Below, in pieces: positions 16,748-25,682 of a stretch of DNA of 64,000 nt. The stretch lies in assembly GCA_903970435.1 (NCBI GenBank), contig CAJCIS010000289.1, forward strand, positions 22,620 through 86,619, read 5' to 3'. The notes under the pieces are model-generated. The model worked only from the letters and a program-made list of their open reading frames with translations. It did no database searches and was not told the origin of the DNA. The DNA comes from Acidobacteriota bacterium. GTDB lineage: Bacteria > Pseudomonadota > Alphaproteobacteria > Acetobacterales > Acetobacteraceae. How positions within the stretch are numbered: the stretch's first letter is position 1; every line of letters starts with the position of its first letter. The position numbers and the translations under genes were made by a program.

Positions 16748-17884
16748 GTGCGCATGGATGCGGCCGACACCGTCGAGGAAGCCGTCGCTGCCCTGCTCAC
16801 CCGCATGGCGCCATTATTGGCCGCCAGCCGCGACCACGCGCAGAAATTGGACGCGGAGGGGGTATTCGCAAGCGACGATCTGGCCGCGCTGACCCGGGCC
16901 GGCATACTTGCCGCGGCCGTGCCAACACTGATGGGTGGTCTCGGGATCGGAACAGAACCGGCGCGGGCAGTTGCCACCGCCGAACTTCTCCATTCTGTCG
17001 GCAGCGGCAGCATCGCGCTCGGCAGGATTATCGAGGGGCACATCAATGCAGTCCGGCTCGTCATACGAAACGGCAACGAGGCGCAGCGCGTGGCCACCGC
17101 CGAGGACGCAAGAGCAGGCCATCTGCATGCTTTGTGGGTAACCGACGGACCGGAGGCACTTCGCTACATCCACATTGCGAATGGCATCGAATTGAGCGGC
17201 GAGAAATTGTTTTGCTCCGCAGCAGGACATGCAACCCGCGCGGTCGTGACAGCAATGGGCCCGGACGGTGAGCGCCGCCTGTTGTTGCTTACCATGCGGC
17301 AAGGGGAGGAAATACATCACTTGCCGGCCGGCCTTCAGGGCGTTCGCAGCGCTGGCACTGGCCGTGTCGTATTCAATGGAGTACGTCATGGAAGCGCAAC
17401 GATATTTGGCGCGCCCGGGGCCTACCTTCGCGAACCTGAGTTCTCCGCGGGCGCATGGCGCGCCTCGGCAGTCACGGCCGGCGCATTGTCCGCGCTGGTG
17501 GATGCGGCGCGGGCAGAACTCGTTTCGCGCAACCGCGCCGCCAATCCGGAGCAGCGCCAGAGACTTGGGCGGATGTATATCAACGCCGAAACCGCGCGTC
17601 TGTGGACACTGGGCGCCTGTTCATTCGGCGAAGATGCCGACGCCAAAGCCGAACGAGCGACCGCTATGGTGAATCTGGCACGTATTGCCATCGAAGCCGC
17701 ATGCATGGATACTATTCAGTTGGTGCAACGATCGCTTGGGTTGTCGGCTTTTGTGCAAGCCAACCCGGTGGAACGAATGTGCCGCGACTTGGCAACCTAT
17801 TTGCGCCAACCCGCCCCGGATGAGGCGCTTAGCGAAGCCGCCGCCTATTTCACCGATCATCCCCTCATTGCTGGTTGGGATTAA
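16748..17884 (+). CDS. Acyl-CoA dehydrogenase-like flavoprotein
   Basis: This 378-aa protein is of the acyl-CoA/acyl-ACP dehydrogenase fold: an N-terminal helical domain (about 1-115), a mid beta domain (about 120-230) and a C-terminal helical bundle (about 235-365). The catalytic Glu of fatty-acid enzymes is not obvious, so the reaction may be oxidation of a non-classical substrate, as in secondary-metabolite homologues or N-oxygenases of this fold. The start is GTG 16748 or ATG 16754; neither has a clear ribosome site, which fits coupling to the upstream gene. The stop TAA shares its last A with the ATG of the deacetylase gene. No other beta-oxidation gene lies in the operon. Confidence 0.8.
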   Translation: MRMDAADTVEEAVAALLTRMAPLLAASRDHAQKLDAEGVFASDDLAALTRAGILAAAVPTLMGGLGIGTEPARAVATAELLHSVGSGSIALGRIIEGHINAVRLVIRNGNEAQRVATAEDARAGHLHALWVTDGPEALRYIHIANGIELSGEKLFCSAAGHATRAVVTAMGPDGERRLLLLTMRQGEEIHHLPAGLQGVRSAGTGRVVFNGVRHGSATIFGAPGAYLREPEFSAGAWRASAVTAGALSALVDAARAELVSRNRAANPEQRQRLGRMYINAETARLWTLGACSFGEDADAKAERATAMVNLARIAIEAACMDTIQLVQRSLGLSAFVQANPVERMCRDLATYLRQPAPDEALSEAAAYFTDHPLIAGWD

Positions 17885-18612
17885 TGCGCGCCGGCGACAT
17901 TCAAGTGGCCTGGGCAGAGCTGCCGATGGGGAACATTGAGGCCATTTTCGGGACTGGCAGAACCCTTGTATTGGCGCCGCACCCTGATGACGAAAGCCTT
18001 GGCTGCGGCGGAATGATTGCGGAACTTTGCCGCCAGGGCAGGCCGCCGCGCGTGATTGTACTTACCGATGGAACTGGTTCACATAGCGGATCGGTCGCCA
18101 CCAATGCGCCGGCACTGCGCCGCATTCGTGAGCGTGAGGCAATTGAAGCGCTGAGCCATCTGGGGCTCAGGCCGCCCGAGGCGCCAGTGTTCATGCGTCT
18201 GCGAGACACCGCTGCACCGCACCGCGGATCGATGTTCGAGGTTGCGGTAGCGCGCCTGTGCGCGCTCGCGGCCGATTGTGATACGATATGTGCGACCTGG
18301 AGCCACGACCCGCATTGTGATCACACCGCCGCTCACCTCATGGCGTTGGCCGTCGCGGCACAGACGGGATGCCGACATGTTGCTTATCCGGTATGGGGAT
18401 GGACCTTGCCCGCGGATGCGCAATTACCCGATCGGCAGGTTGGCGGGTGGCGCCTGGATATTTCGGCCGTATTGGATAACAAACAATCGGCGATCGCTGC
18501 ACATCGCTCGCAGCATGGCGGTTTGATCGGCGACGATCCGAACGGTTTTGTTCTGCCGGCTGCGCTGCTGGCTATAGCTGCGCGGCCGTATGAGGTGTTT
18601 CTTCGACCATGA
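17884..18612 (+). CDS. PIG-L family (LmbE-like) N-deacetylase
   Basis: This 242-aa zinc-dependent deacetylase of the PIG-L/LmbE family typically removes an N-acetyl group from a GlcNAc-containing conjugate. The signature LAPHPDDESLGCGG is present, as is the second zinc/His cluster SHDPHCDHTAAH. The ATG at 17884 overlaps the preceding TAA by one base, and the gene ends in a four-base ATGA overlap with the methyltransferase. Being sandwiched between a glycosyltransferase operon and a NodS-like N-methyltransferase makes deacetylation followed by N-methylation of an amino sugar the likely sequence, by analogy to Nod factor modification. The substrate is unproven. Confidence 0.9.
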   Translation: MRAGDIQVAWAELPMGNIEAIFGTGRTLVLAPHPDDESLGCGGMIAELCRQGRPPRVIVLTDGTGSHSGSVATNAPALRRIREREAIEALSHLGLRPPEAPVFMRLRDTAAPHRGSMFEVAVARLCALAADCDTICATWSHDPHCDHTAAHLMALAVAAQTGCRHVAYPVWGWTLPADAQLPDRQVGGWRLDISAVLDNKQSAIAAHRSQHGGLIGDDPNGFVLPAALLAIAARPYEVFLRP

Positions 18613-19187
18613 CGCAAGCGCCGCTGTCCCGCGGACGATCGCATTTTGAGCGCATCTATGCAAGCGCCGAAGATCCGTGGAATTTCCGGTCCAGCAAGTA
18701 CGAGCGCGAGAAATATGACGCCACCATCGCCGCGTTGCCAAGGCCTAAGTTTCAGGCGGGCCTGGAGGTTGGTTGCTCGATAGGCGAATTGACGCGACTT
18801 CTGGCGGAACGTTGCGAGTCATTGCTGGGTGTTGACACAGTCGCCGCGCCCTTGAAAATTGCCGGGGCGCGATGTGCCGGGCTGCCGCACGTGCGATTCG
18901 CGCAAATGCATGTTCCTGCCACGTGGCCAGAGGGTCTATTCGATCTGGTTGTACTTTCGGAGGTGCTTTACTTCCTTACACCAAACGATATTTCCGCGCT
19001 TGCAGCACGCGTGAACGCTAGCCTTCGTAACGAAGCGGTGGTCGTTTTGGTGAATTGGCTTGGGCGTACGGACGATCCGTGCTCGGGAGACGAGGCGGCG
19101 GAGAGGTTCATCGCATCCCTGCCGAAGCTGCGAACCGGATTGCAGCGAAGGCAGAGCCGCTACCGGATTGATGTGTTGATCCGCTAG
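18609..19187 (+). CDS. NodS-like SAM-dependent methyltransferase
   Basis: This 192-aa class I methyltransferase has the NodS-type entry motif DPWNFRSSKYEREKYDAT (residues 21-38), followed by the SAM-binding loop LEVGCSIGELT and LSEVLYFL. NodS N-methylates the deacetylated glucosamine of lipochitooligosaccharides; here no nodA or nodC is present, so the acceptor must differ. The gene is coupled to the PIG-L deacetylase by ATGA. It is the last gene of the operon and faces the BetI-like regulator, with a single diverged repeat arm between them. Confidence 0.88.
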   Translation: MTQAPLSRGRSHFERIYASAEDPWNFRSSKYEREKYDATIAALPRPKFQAGLEVGCSIGELTRLLAERCESLLGVDTVAAPLKIAGARCAGLPHVRFAQMHVPATWPEGLFDLVVLSEVLYFLTPNDISALAARVNASLRNEAVVVLVNWLGRTDDPCSGDEAAERFIASLPKLRTGLQRRQSRYRIDVLIR

Positions 19188-19289
19188 GCGCACTGGGGCC
19201 GCAATTCCCAGACCTTCTGCTATCGCCTTGCCGATCGGGTGGCAGGGTGATTTGCAACAAAGCCTTTTGCTTGCCGGCTTTCTGTGGCA

Positions 19290-19327
19290 TTACAGTTCTT
19301 TTTTGAAAGCAGAACCAAAGAACTTTC
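19290..19327. repeat. Dispersed AT-rich repeat, locus 8 (single, diverged arm)
   Basis: The arm ACAGTTCTTTTTTGAAAGCA then GAACCAAAGAACTTTCTC is the most diverged copy. It separates the convergent methyltransferase and TetR genes. Confidence 0.65.
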
Positions 19328-19330
19328 TCT

Positions 19331-20422
19331 TTAGGTGACCTTCAGGTTGAAATTGTTTTCGAAGGCGGCGAAGCGGGTTTCGATATCTTCAACGCAAAGG
19401 ACCGATTCCTGTGAGACTCGCTTGCTGGGCATGATGAATATTCTGCGCCTTTCCGGCGCAGCCGCTGGCAGCAGCACAACCGCCACCCAGTCGCTCTGCG
19501 CGGGATCGCAATTAAACACCATTGCCTTGCCGAACGCGGCAAGCAATCCTCTTACCGAAATTCGTTGGGGAGCGCCGTTGGGCTGCTGCGCCAAAACATT
19601 GTAGCCCGGCCAAGACTCCGTTGTCTTCATGGCAGGCACGCCCGCAAAGGTCAGTTCGCCTGCTACCAGCATGGCGCACGCGTTATCCATGCGCATGCAT
19701 TCATCATGAGGCATTGTCGCAATTGGGCCGCTTCCGGAAAACTGCGGTGGCGCCGCCGTCGAACCGAACTGCACCGGAAACACCGAACGCAAATACGCAA
19801 CACAGCGCAGGCGGGCGCCCGGCCGATCCAACTCTGCCTCATCGTGGAAAGCTATCTCCTGCCAGATCATCTCCAGCGCGCCAATCAGCCCCAATGCAAC
19901 GCCATCCGCGTCGAGATGGAGAGCCTGATTTTGCAGGATCAGCCTTTGCACCAGGTCAAGCACCAGATCGGCGAACGCCTCGTCGCGCTTGCCGCAAATG
20001 GAATAATATTCAGAACGCGCGCTCGCCTCACCCCAAAACGCATACCACACCGAAACCTTCCGCGGGCTGGCAATGTCGGGATCTAGATACAAATCGATCA
20101 ACCGCAGCAGCGCCACTTCCGGACGGTCGCGCAACGCCTGAAGCGGCGCCAACACCCGTTCCTCAAACTCATCGGCCAGGAATTCCAGCGCGGCTACCAG
20201 CAACGCTGCCTTCGTTTCAAAATAAAAGTTTACGATGCCGGGAGACATATCGGCAATCGCCACGACCTTGTCAATCGTTGTGCGCGAGGGGCCATGCTGA
20301 TACAGCGCAGAAATGCACGCATCGACCAATTTCTGCCGCTGCCGCACACGCGACAATTTCTCTCCCGCCTTTGCGAGCGAGTTCGTGTCGGGTTTTTCAA
20401 AAGGCATCATGCAGCCGCGCAA
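19331..20422 (-). CDS. BetI-like TetR regulator with extra C-terminal domain
   Basis: This is a DNA-binding repressor of the TetR/AcrR family, closest in pattern to BetI. The HTH covers about residues 40-75 (SRTTIDKVVAIADM, then SPGIVNFYF). The ligand domain (about 80-205) contains VSVWYAFWGEA, a BetI hallmark. BetI-type proteins are about 195-210 aa; this one is 363 aa, with roughly 150 extra residues (about 215-363) including WVAVVLLPAA that match no family I know. It sits downstream of the ABC binding-protein gene and next to an aldehyde dehydrogenase, so it likely controls the amine cluster; a palindrome in the 21.6-21.8 kb promoter region is a candidate operator. Confidence 0.82.
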   Translation of the reverse strand: MRGCMMPFEKPDTNSLAKAGEKLSRVRQRQKLVDACISALYQHGPSRTTIDKVVAIADMSPGIVNFYFETKAALLVAALEFLADEFEERVLAPLQALRDRPEVALLRLIDLYLDPDIASPRKVSVWYAFWGEASARSEYYSICGKRDEAFADLVLDLVQRLILQNQALHLDADGVALGLIGALEMIWQEIAFHDEAELDRPGARLRCVAYLRSVFPVQFGSTAAPPQFSGSGPIATMPHDECMRMDNACAMLVAGELTFAGVPAMKTTESWPGYNVLAQQPNGAPQRISVRGLLAAFGKAMVFNCDPAQSDWVAVVLLPAAAPERRRIFIMPSKRVSQESVLCVEDIETRFAAFENNFNLKVT

Positions 20423-20506
20423 GCCTCAGGGGAGCCTGTTATCATGGCGCCAAGCGCTGTAACGGACAAGACGTGCACACGCGGTGCTGGTATCCCGAAA
20501 TGCCTG

Positions 20507-21601
20507 CTATTCCCCTGTCTTGATGCGGGTCCAGGCCCGCGTGCGCAACCGTTCCACCGCCGGGCTCACCTCGTCGGATTCGTACAGGCGGCCCATCATC
20601 GCTTGCGTCGGGTAGATTGCCGGATTGTGCAAAATGGCCGGCAGAACGAACGGATCGGCTGCAGTATTATTGTTGCCGTAATGGATTTCGTTGGTAGTGG
20701 CCGCAATCACTTTCGGGTCAAGCATGTAATTGAGGAATTTATACGCCGCCTCCTTGTGCGGTGCGCCATTTGGAACCAGCCACGCATCATACCAGATATT
20801 GGCGCCTTCCCTGGGTACCGTGAAAGCCAGATCGATGTTCACACCCGCCGCCTTTGCCCGCGCCTCCGCCGTCTCGAAATCGCCAGACCAAGACATGGCA
20901 ATACACAGATCCTTGTTCGGCAGCGCGTTCATGAAGCCCTCGGAATCGAAGGTCCGTACATAAGGCCGCACCGCGAGCAGCAATGCCTCGGCCGACTTGA
21001 AATCCTCCGGCTTCTGCGTATTTGGATCGAGATGCAGATAATTCAGCGCCAATTGCAGCACATCCTCCGCGTTGTCCATGAAGCTCACGCCGCAATCTGC
21101 GAACTTCGATATGATTTCAGGTTTGAACACCATATCCAGGCTGTCGACCGGTGCATTCGGCATGCGCGTCTTGATCATATCGATATTATACGCAAACCCG
21201 TTGACCCCGTGCAGGTAAGGTACCGCATGCGCATTGCCGGGGTCGAACCGCGCCATTACCGCAAGGATAGCCGGATCCAAATTCTTCCAATTCGGCAGCT
21301 TGCTCCGGTCCAACGTTTCATACACGCCCGCCTTGATCTGGCGCGCAAAAAAATCGGTCGACGTCGTAACCACATCGTAGCCCGACTCGCCGGCCATCAC
21401 TTTCGCTTCGAGCCCCGCGTCGGAATCGTACGTATCATAAACAACATTGATTCCGGTCAGCTTCTGGAAATCTGCGACCGTGTTCTTGCCAATATAGTCC
21501 GCCCAGTTATAGACATTCAGTTGCGAGTCCTCTGCCACGGCCGGCGCCGCCAAAGCCGCCAGCATCGCGCAACCAAAAGCCGCCCACACTGTTTTCCGCA
21601 T
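20507..21601 (-). CDS. Polyamine-type ABC transporter substrate-binding protein (PotF/PotD family)
   Basis: This 364-aa periplasmic solute-binding protein belongs to the spermidine/putrescine family. The signal peptide covers residues 1-23 (ending AVA). The mature start LNVYNWADYIG is the family hallmark, and TTSTDFFARQ and FDPGNAHAVPYLHG line the binding cleft in PotF-like proteins. The ligand could be putrescine or another diamine; the surrounding oxidoreductases suggest a less common amine. It is transcribed toward the TetR gene and is divergent from the aldehyde dehydrogenase. Its ATPase and permeases are encoded at 23.3-24.4 and 29.2-30.9 kb. Confidence 0.9.
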   Translation of the reverse strand: MRKTVWAAFGCAMLAALAAPAVAEDSQLNVYNWADYIGKNTVADFQKLTGINVVYDTYDSDAGLEAKVMAGESGYDVVTTSTDFFARQIKAGVYETLDRSKLPNWKNLDPAILAVMARFDPGNAHAVPYLHGVNGFAYNIDMIKTRMPNAPVDSLDMVFKPEIISKFADCGVSFMDNAEDVLQLALNYLHLDPNTQKPEDFKSAEALLLAVRPYVRTFDSEGFMNALPNKDLCIAMSWSGDFETAEARAKAAGVNIDLAFTVPREGANIWYDAWLVPNGAPHKEAAYKFLNYMLDPKVIAATTNEIHYGNNNTAADPFVLPAILHNPAIYPTQAMMGRLYESDEVSPAVERLRTRAWTRIKTGE

Positions 21602-21671
21602 CGTTGAACCTCGCCGCCCGCGCTCATTGGCGGGACCCTAGCGACAAATGCTATGGGACGAAGCCGTTTCC

Positions 21672-21688
21672 CGCAATGCCGCATTGCG
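21672..21688. promoter_or_regulatory. Candidate operator palindrome between divergent genes
   Basis: CGCAATGC-C-GCATTGCG is a perfect 8-bp inverted repeat around one central base, in the gap between the divergent binding-protein and aldehyde dehydrogenase genes. Overlapping it is a direct repeat, TTGCGTCATGCC and TTTGTCATGCC, with about 22 bp between starts (two helical turns). TetR proteins bind such palindromes, and the BetI-like gene lies next door. Assignment to that regulator is inference. Confidence 0.35.
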
Positions 21689-21773
21689 TCATGCCTACGC
21701 CGCAATTTGTCATGCCGACTGCCAGTGCTTCTCTGTAATGATCTACTTCGCCACTCCCATCCGGACGACCAAA

Positions 21774-23213
21774 ATGCCCGACGCCATGCAGTTCTATGTC
21801 AACGGCGTCTGGGTCGATCCCATCTCGCCCAACCGGCGCGACGTGATAGATCCATCCACCGGAACGCCAATCGGCCAAGTGGCACTGGCCGGCGCCGCCG
21901 ACGTGGATCGGGCCGTCACCGCCGCGCGCGCCGCATTTCCTGCATTCGCCGCCACACCGCGCGCGGAGCGCCTGGCGCTGTTGCGTCGTATCACCGAACT
22001 TTACGCCGCCCGCATGCCGGATATCGCCGACAGCGTCATGCGCGAATTGGGGGCGCCACGCGCCTATGCGCACGACACCCAGGCATGGATCGGCCTCGCC
22101 CATCTCGAAAAGGCGGTTGAAACTCTGGAACATTATCGTTTCGAGGAAATGCGCGGCGGGACACTCGTCGCCCGCGAGCCCGCCGGTGTGGCGGGCTTGA
22201 TTACGCCATGGAATTGGCCGCTCAATCAAATTATCTGCAAGGTTGCACCTGCGCTGGCTACCGGCTGTACCATGGTTCTCAAGCCCAGCGAAAATACCCC
22301 GACGAACGCGGTGTTGTTCGCCGAGATCCTGCATGACGCAGGCGTGCCTCCGGGCGTATTCAACCTCATTCAAGGGGAGGGGCCGGTTGCCGGCCGCGAA
22401 TTGGCCGCGCATCCTGACATCGACCTGATTTCCTTTACCGGATCCACGCGCGCGGGCATCGATGTCGCAACAACTGCGGCGCCCACGGTCAAGCGCGTGC
22501 TGCAGGAACTCGGCGGCAAATCCCCTTTCATTGTTCTGCCGGATGCCGATCTCGCCGTCGCCGTGGCCAGTTGTGCTGCCACGGTTTTCGGCAACACGGG
22601 CCAGTCCTGCGACTCTCCGACGCGCCTGCTGGTTCCGCGAAATCGCCAGGCTGAGGCTCAGTCCCTGGCACGCCAGGCGGCGCTCGCCTGTCGCGTCGGC
22701 AACCCCGCCGATGCCGAAACAACCATGGGGCCGGTGGTCAGCGAACGTCAATTCAACCACGTCCAGCGGTTGCTGCAAGCCGGCGTGGCGGAGGGCGCCA
22801 CCCTGGTCACCGGCGGCCCCGGCCGCCCGCCTGGCCTCAACCGCGGCTATTTTGTTCAGCCAACCGTCTTCGGGGACGTGAAGCTGGATATGACCATCGC
22901 GCAGGATGAAATCTTTGGCCCCGTCATATGCATCATTTCGTACGATGATGAAGCGGACGCTATCCGCAAGGGCAACGACACCCCATACGGCCTCGCCGCG
23001 TATATACATGGCAAGGACATGGAACGCGTGCGACGCGTCGCACGCGCCTTGCGCGCCGGCATGGTTGCATTGAACGATCCGCCGCTCGATCTCGGCGCCC
23101 CCTTTGGCGGCTACAAGCAATCCGGCAACGGCCGCGAATACGCCGATTTCGGTTTCGATGATTTCACGGAAATAAAAGGCATGATTGGCTATGCGTCGGC
23201 CAGCGGGGGTTGA
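21774..23213 (+). CDS. NAD(P)-dependent aldehyde dehydrogenase
   Basis: This 479-aa aldehyde dehydrogenase oxidises an aldehyde to the acid, probably the aldehyde released by amine oxidation in this cluster. Motifs are PWNWPLNQ for cofactor binding, FTGSTRAG, the general-base Glu in ELGGKSPF, the catalytic Cys in GNTGQSCDSPTR, and EIFGPV. The ATG at 21774 (MPDAMQFYVNGVW) is chosen by family alignment; a 42-codon upstream extension reads as non-family sequence. It is transcribed alone on the plus strand, flanked by the minus-strand binding-protein and ATPase genes. Confidence 0.92.
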   Translation: MPDAMQFYVNGVWVDPISPNRRDVIDPSTGTPIGQVALAGAADVDRAVTAARAAFPAFAATPRAERLALLRRITELYAARMPDIADSVMRELGAPRAYAHDTQAWIGLAHLEKAVETLEHYRFEEMRGGTLVAREPAGVAGLITPWNWPLNQIICKVAPALATGCTMVLKPSENTPTNAVLFAEILHDAGVPPGVFNLIQGEGPVAGRELAAHPDIDLISFTGSTRAGIDVATTAAPTVKRVLQELGGKSPFIVLPDADLAVAVASCAATVFGNTGQSCDSPTRLLVPRNRQAEAQSLARQAALACRVGNPADAETTMGPVVSERQFNHVQRLLQAGVAEGATLVTGGPGRPPGLNRGYFVQPTVFGDVKLDMTIAQDEIFGPVICIISYDDEADAIRKGNDTPYGLAAYIHGKDMERVRRVARALRAGMVALNDPPLDLGAPFGGYKQSGNGREYADFGFDDFTEIKGMIGYASASGG

Positions 23214-23286
23214 TCGTGCCGGTTATGCGCGCCGCACCCGATGGCGAAACTCGGCTAAGGGAGCAACAGCTGTGGTCCCGCGTGGA

Positions 23287-24432
23287 TCAGGATTGCAATA
23301 AAATAGCAGCATCGGCGGCAAAGCACGCATAGACCTCATCACTCCAGTCGATTGACCATTCCGCAGTCCGCCTTACATTGGGTGCACTCGCCACCAGCAA
23401 CTTGCCACAATCCGTCTTTACCCGATACACGGAATGGTTGCCCAAATATCCAAGCTCCCACACCACGCCCTTGATGCAATTCATCCCTGCCTCTGTCACC
23501 GGCGCCTTGCTCAACATAATCTTCTCGGGCCGCACAGCCACGCACACAAGCTGCCCCACGCTGAACCGTCCGCGATTGTCAACCATGAGATCCGACTCCA
23601 TTTCCGCACTGCGAACGGTAATCCGCCCGGCATCACACGCGGTAATGGTCGATTCGAACAGATTGGTTGAACCCACGAAGTTCGCTACAAACCGGCTTTG
23701 CGGAAACTCATACACCTCCGCCGGTGTCCCCACCTGCACCACCCGGCCACGATCCATCACGGCGATACGGGTAGAAAGCGCCATCGCCTCCTCCTGATCA
23801 TGGGTCACGATGACGAACGTAATGCCGACTTTGTATTGAATATTCATAAGCTCGAACTGGGTCTGCTCGCGTAATTTTTTATCGAGCGCGCTCAGCGGCT
23901 CGTCCAGCAACAGCACCTTCGGCCGCCGTATCAATGCCCGCGCAAGCGTCACGCGCTGACGTTGTCCACCCGATAGCTGATGCGGCCTGCGCCCCGCTAA
24001 GTTGCCGAGTTGCACCATTTCCAGCGCTTCCTCGATTTGTCGTTTTCGTTCGGCTTCCGCCATCGGCATACGGCGCAGCCCATACCCTACGTTCTTCTCC
24101 ACACTCATGTGCGGAAACAAGGCGTAGCTCTGGAACATCATGTTCACCGGGCGGGCATGAGGCGGTACGTTCTTCATGTCGGCATCGTCGATCATGATGC
24201 GGCCCGCGCTTGGCTCGGTGAATCCCGCCAGCATTCGCAACAATGTTGTCTTCCCGCAGCCCGAACCACCCACAAGCGCGAACATCTCCCCCTTATGGAT
24301 TTTTAAATTTACGCCATCCACCGCCTTCACATGATCATAGGCCTTGCTGACATTGTCGATTACGATCTGCGGCACCGCCTGTGGGTCCAACCACGGCCGA
24401 TCGGCAAGCGCCTTTTGCAGGTCGGATATCAT
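23287..24432 (-). CDS. Polyamine-type ABC transporter ATP-binding protein (PotA/PotG family)
   Basis: This 381-aa ATPase powers the importer. It has Walker A GGSGCGKTT (near residue 55), signature LSGGQRQR, Walker B LLLDEPLSALDKKL, the H-loop in VTHDQEEA, and a C-terminal TOBE domain (about 290-375). It is the last gene of the minus-strand operon with the two flavoproteins and the GcvT-like gene, 40 bp after the latter. This links transport and catabolism directly. It ends convergent with the aldehyde dehydrogenase and, unlike many convergent pairs here, has no AT-rich repeat at its 3' end. Confidence 0.92.
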   Translation of the reverse strand: MISDLQKALADRPWLDPQAVPQIVIDNVSKAYDHVKAVDGVNLKIHKGEMFALVGGSGCGKTTLLRMLAGFTEPSAGRIMIDDADMKNVPPHARPVNMMFQSYALFPHMSVEKNVGYGLRRMPMAEAERKRQIEEALEMVQLGNLAGRRPHQLSGGQRQRVTLARALIRRPKVLLLDEPLSALDKKLREQTQFELMNIQYKVGITFVIVTHDQEEAMALSTRIAVMDRGRVVQVGTPAEVYEFPQSRFVANFVGSTNLFESTITACDAGRITVRSAEMESDLMVDNRGRFSVGQLVCVAVRPEKIMLSKAPVTEAGMNCIKGVVWELGYLGNHSVYRVKTDCGKLLVASAPNVRRTAEWSIDWSDEVYACFAADAAILLQS

Positions 24433-24472
24433 TTGTCAGGCCACCCAAATGACGTCATTGCCCCTGCTTTCG

Positions 24473-25681
24473 TTACCGATCCCAAGCTGGAGTGACCTTC
24501 CGCCGGGCGGGCGCATAGAACGGCTTTTCGACCACCACTCCCCGCGCTACCCGCCGTTCCCATTCCAACTCCCGGCACAGATAAATTTCCGCCCAAACCT
24601 GCCGCCCTGTCTCGAAATAGGGCGCATCCACCAATCCCAAGGCAATGTTGCGCTTGCACGTCGGCGACCACAAGGCCGAACTGATCGCACCGATCTCCCG
24701 TCGGCACGATTTATCCGCGTATAGTAGCGCCTTCAGGGCGGGTTTGTTCCCGTCTATATCCAACCCCACCAGGCGCCGCGCGGCGCCGCGCTTTTGTTCC
24801 GCCACCAGTGCGCGCCGCCCATTGAAGTGGCCTTTCTTCAGGTCCACGAGCCATTCCAGCCCCAACTCAAATGGCGACCGCCCCCGCCCGATCCTGACGC
24901 TCGCTTCAGCCGGCACGAAATCGATGTTCGGCATGATGAAGCCAGCCTCGATTCGCGCCATATCCAGCGCCTGGGATCCGATTGGCCGGATCCCGCTTGA
25001 TGCGCCAGCAATCATCAGCCGATCCCAGACAGAAACCGCATCGGCCGGTGTCATCCAAAGCTCGTAGCCGAGGTCACCGGTAAATCCCGTGCGCGACACA
25101 GTCATGTCCGCGCCACCCAAAACAAATCGTCCGATATCGAACGGTCGCAACCGCTCGACACCTCGTAAGCCCAATGCCTTCAATACGGCACAGGATGTCG
25201 GTCCCTGCAGAGACAAGGCTGCGATCGACTCGGTCACCTCCTCCACCGCAACATCGAAACCTATTGCGCTATCAAGTAACCAATCCAATTGCCGTGCTGC
25301 CGTGCATAGAAGAAACTCGCCCGTCTCCAGTCGAAAAATTGTGCCGTCATCAATCAAGTGGCCGTCATCGTTGCACCACACGCTGTAAGCCACGCGCCCC
25401 GGTTTCACGCGACGCACATCGCGGGTCACCAGGCGGTTCAGATAATTCTCTGCATCCTTTCCTGTGATCCGGTATTTTACCATCGGCGTCAGATCGTAGA
25501 CCGAACAGGCATTGCGTATTGCAAAATACTCCTGTTCAACGGTCGTATAAACATCGACCGTTGTGTAGCCTGCCCATGCGACGAATTGGTCGACCGTGCT
25601 GCACGCGCGCGTCCGCGAATGAAACGGCGTTGTCAGCAATGGTTGCTTGAAATGCGGAGGACGGTTGGCAGCATCGCTCAT
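24473..25681 (-). CDS. GcvT-like folate-dependent aminomethyltransferase/demethylase
   Basis: This 402-aa protein is of the glycine cleavage T-protein fold. GcvT, dimethylglycine/sarcosine oxidase C-domains and DmdA share this fold and move one-carbon units to tetrahydrofolate. Visible features are YDLTPMVKYRITGKDAENYL, NRLVTRDV, SRTGFTGDLGYELWM and ALDMARIEAGF, all typical of the family. No gcvH or gcvP lies nearby, so it is not the glycine cleavage system. Placed between two flavin dehydrogenases and a polyamine-type importer, it may receive formaldehyde-level carbon from an N-methyl substrate; that is inference. It starts one base after the stop of the upstream gene. Confidence 0.85.
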   Translation of the reverse strand: MSDAANRPPHFKQPLLTTPFHSRTRACSTVDQFVAWAGYTTVDVYTTVEQEYFAIRNACSVYDLTPMVKYRITGKDAENYLNRLVTRDVRRVKPGRVAYSVWCNDDGHLIDDGTIFRLETGEFLLCTAARQLDWLLDSAIGFDVAVEEVTESIAALSLQGPTSCAVLKALGLRGVERLRPFDIGRFVLGGADMTVSRTGFTGDLGYELWMTPADAVSVWDRLMIAGASSGIRPIGSQALDMARIEAGFIMPNIDFVPAEASVRIGRGRSPFELGLEWLVDLKKGHFNGRRALVAEQKRGAARRLVGLDIDGNKPALKALLYADKSCRREIGAISSALWSPTCKRNIALGLVDAPYFETGRQVWAEIYLCRELEWERRVARGVVVEKPFYAPARRKVTPAWDR

Positions 25682-25682
25682 T

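Noticed and set aside
18609..19187. A nodulation gene cluster from the NodS-like methyltransferase
   Set aside because: nodA, nodB and nodC homologues are not present; only one enzyme type is shared with Nod factor synthesis.
20294..21607. Plus-strand open frame opposite the ABC binding-protein gene
   Set aside because: The minus-strand frame has a signal peptide and family hallmark sequence; the plus frame is Arg/His-rich without motifs.
24473..25681. gcvT of the glycine cleavage system
   Set aside because: gcvH and gcvP are absent, and the gene is tied to flavoprotein and transport genes.
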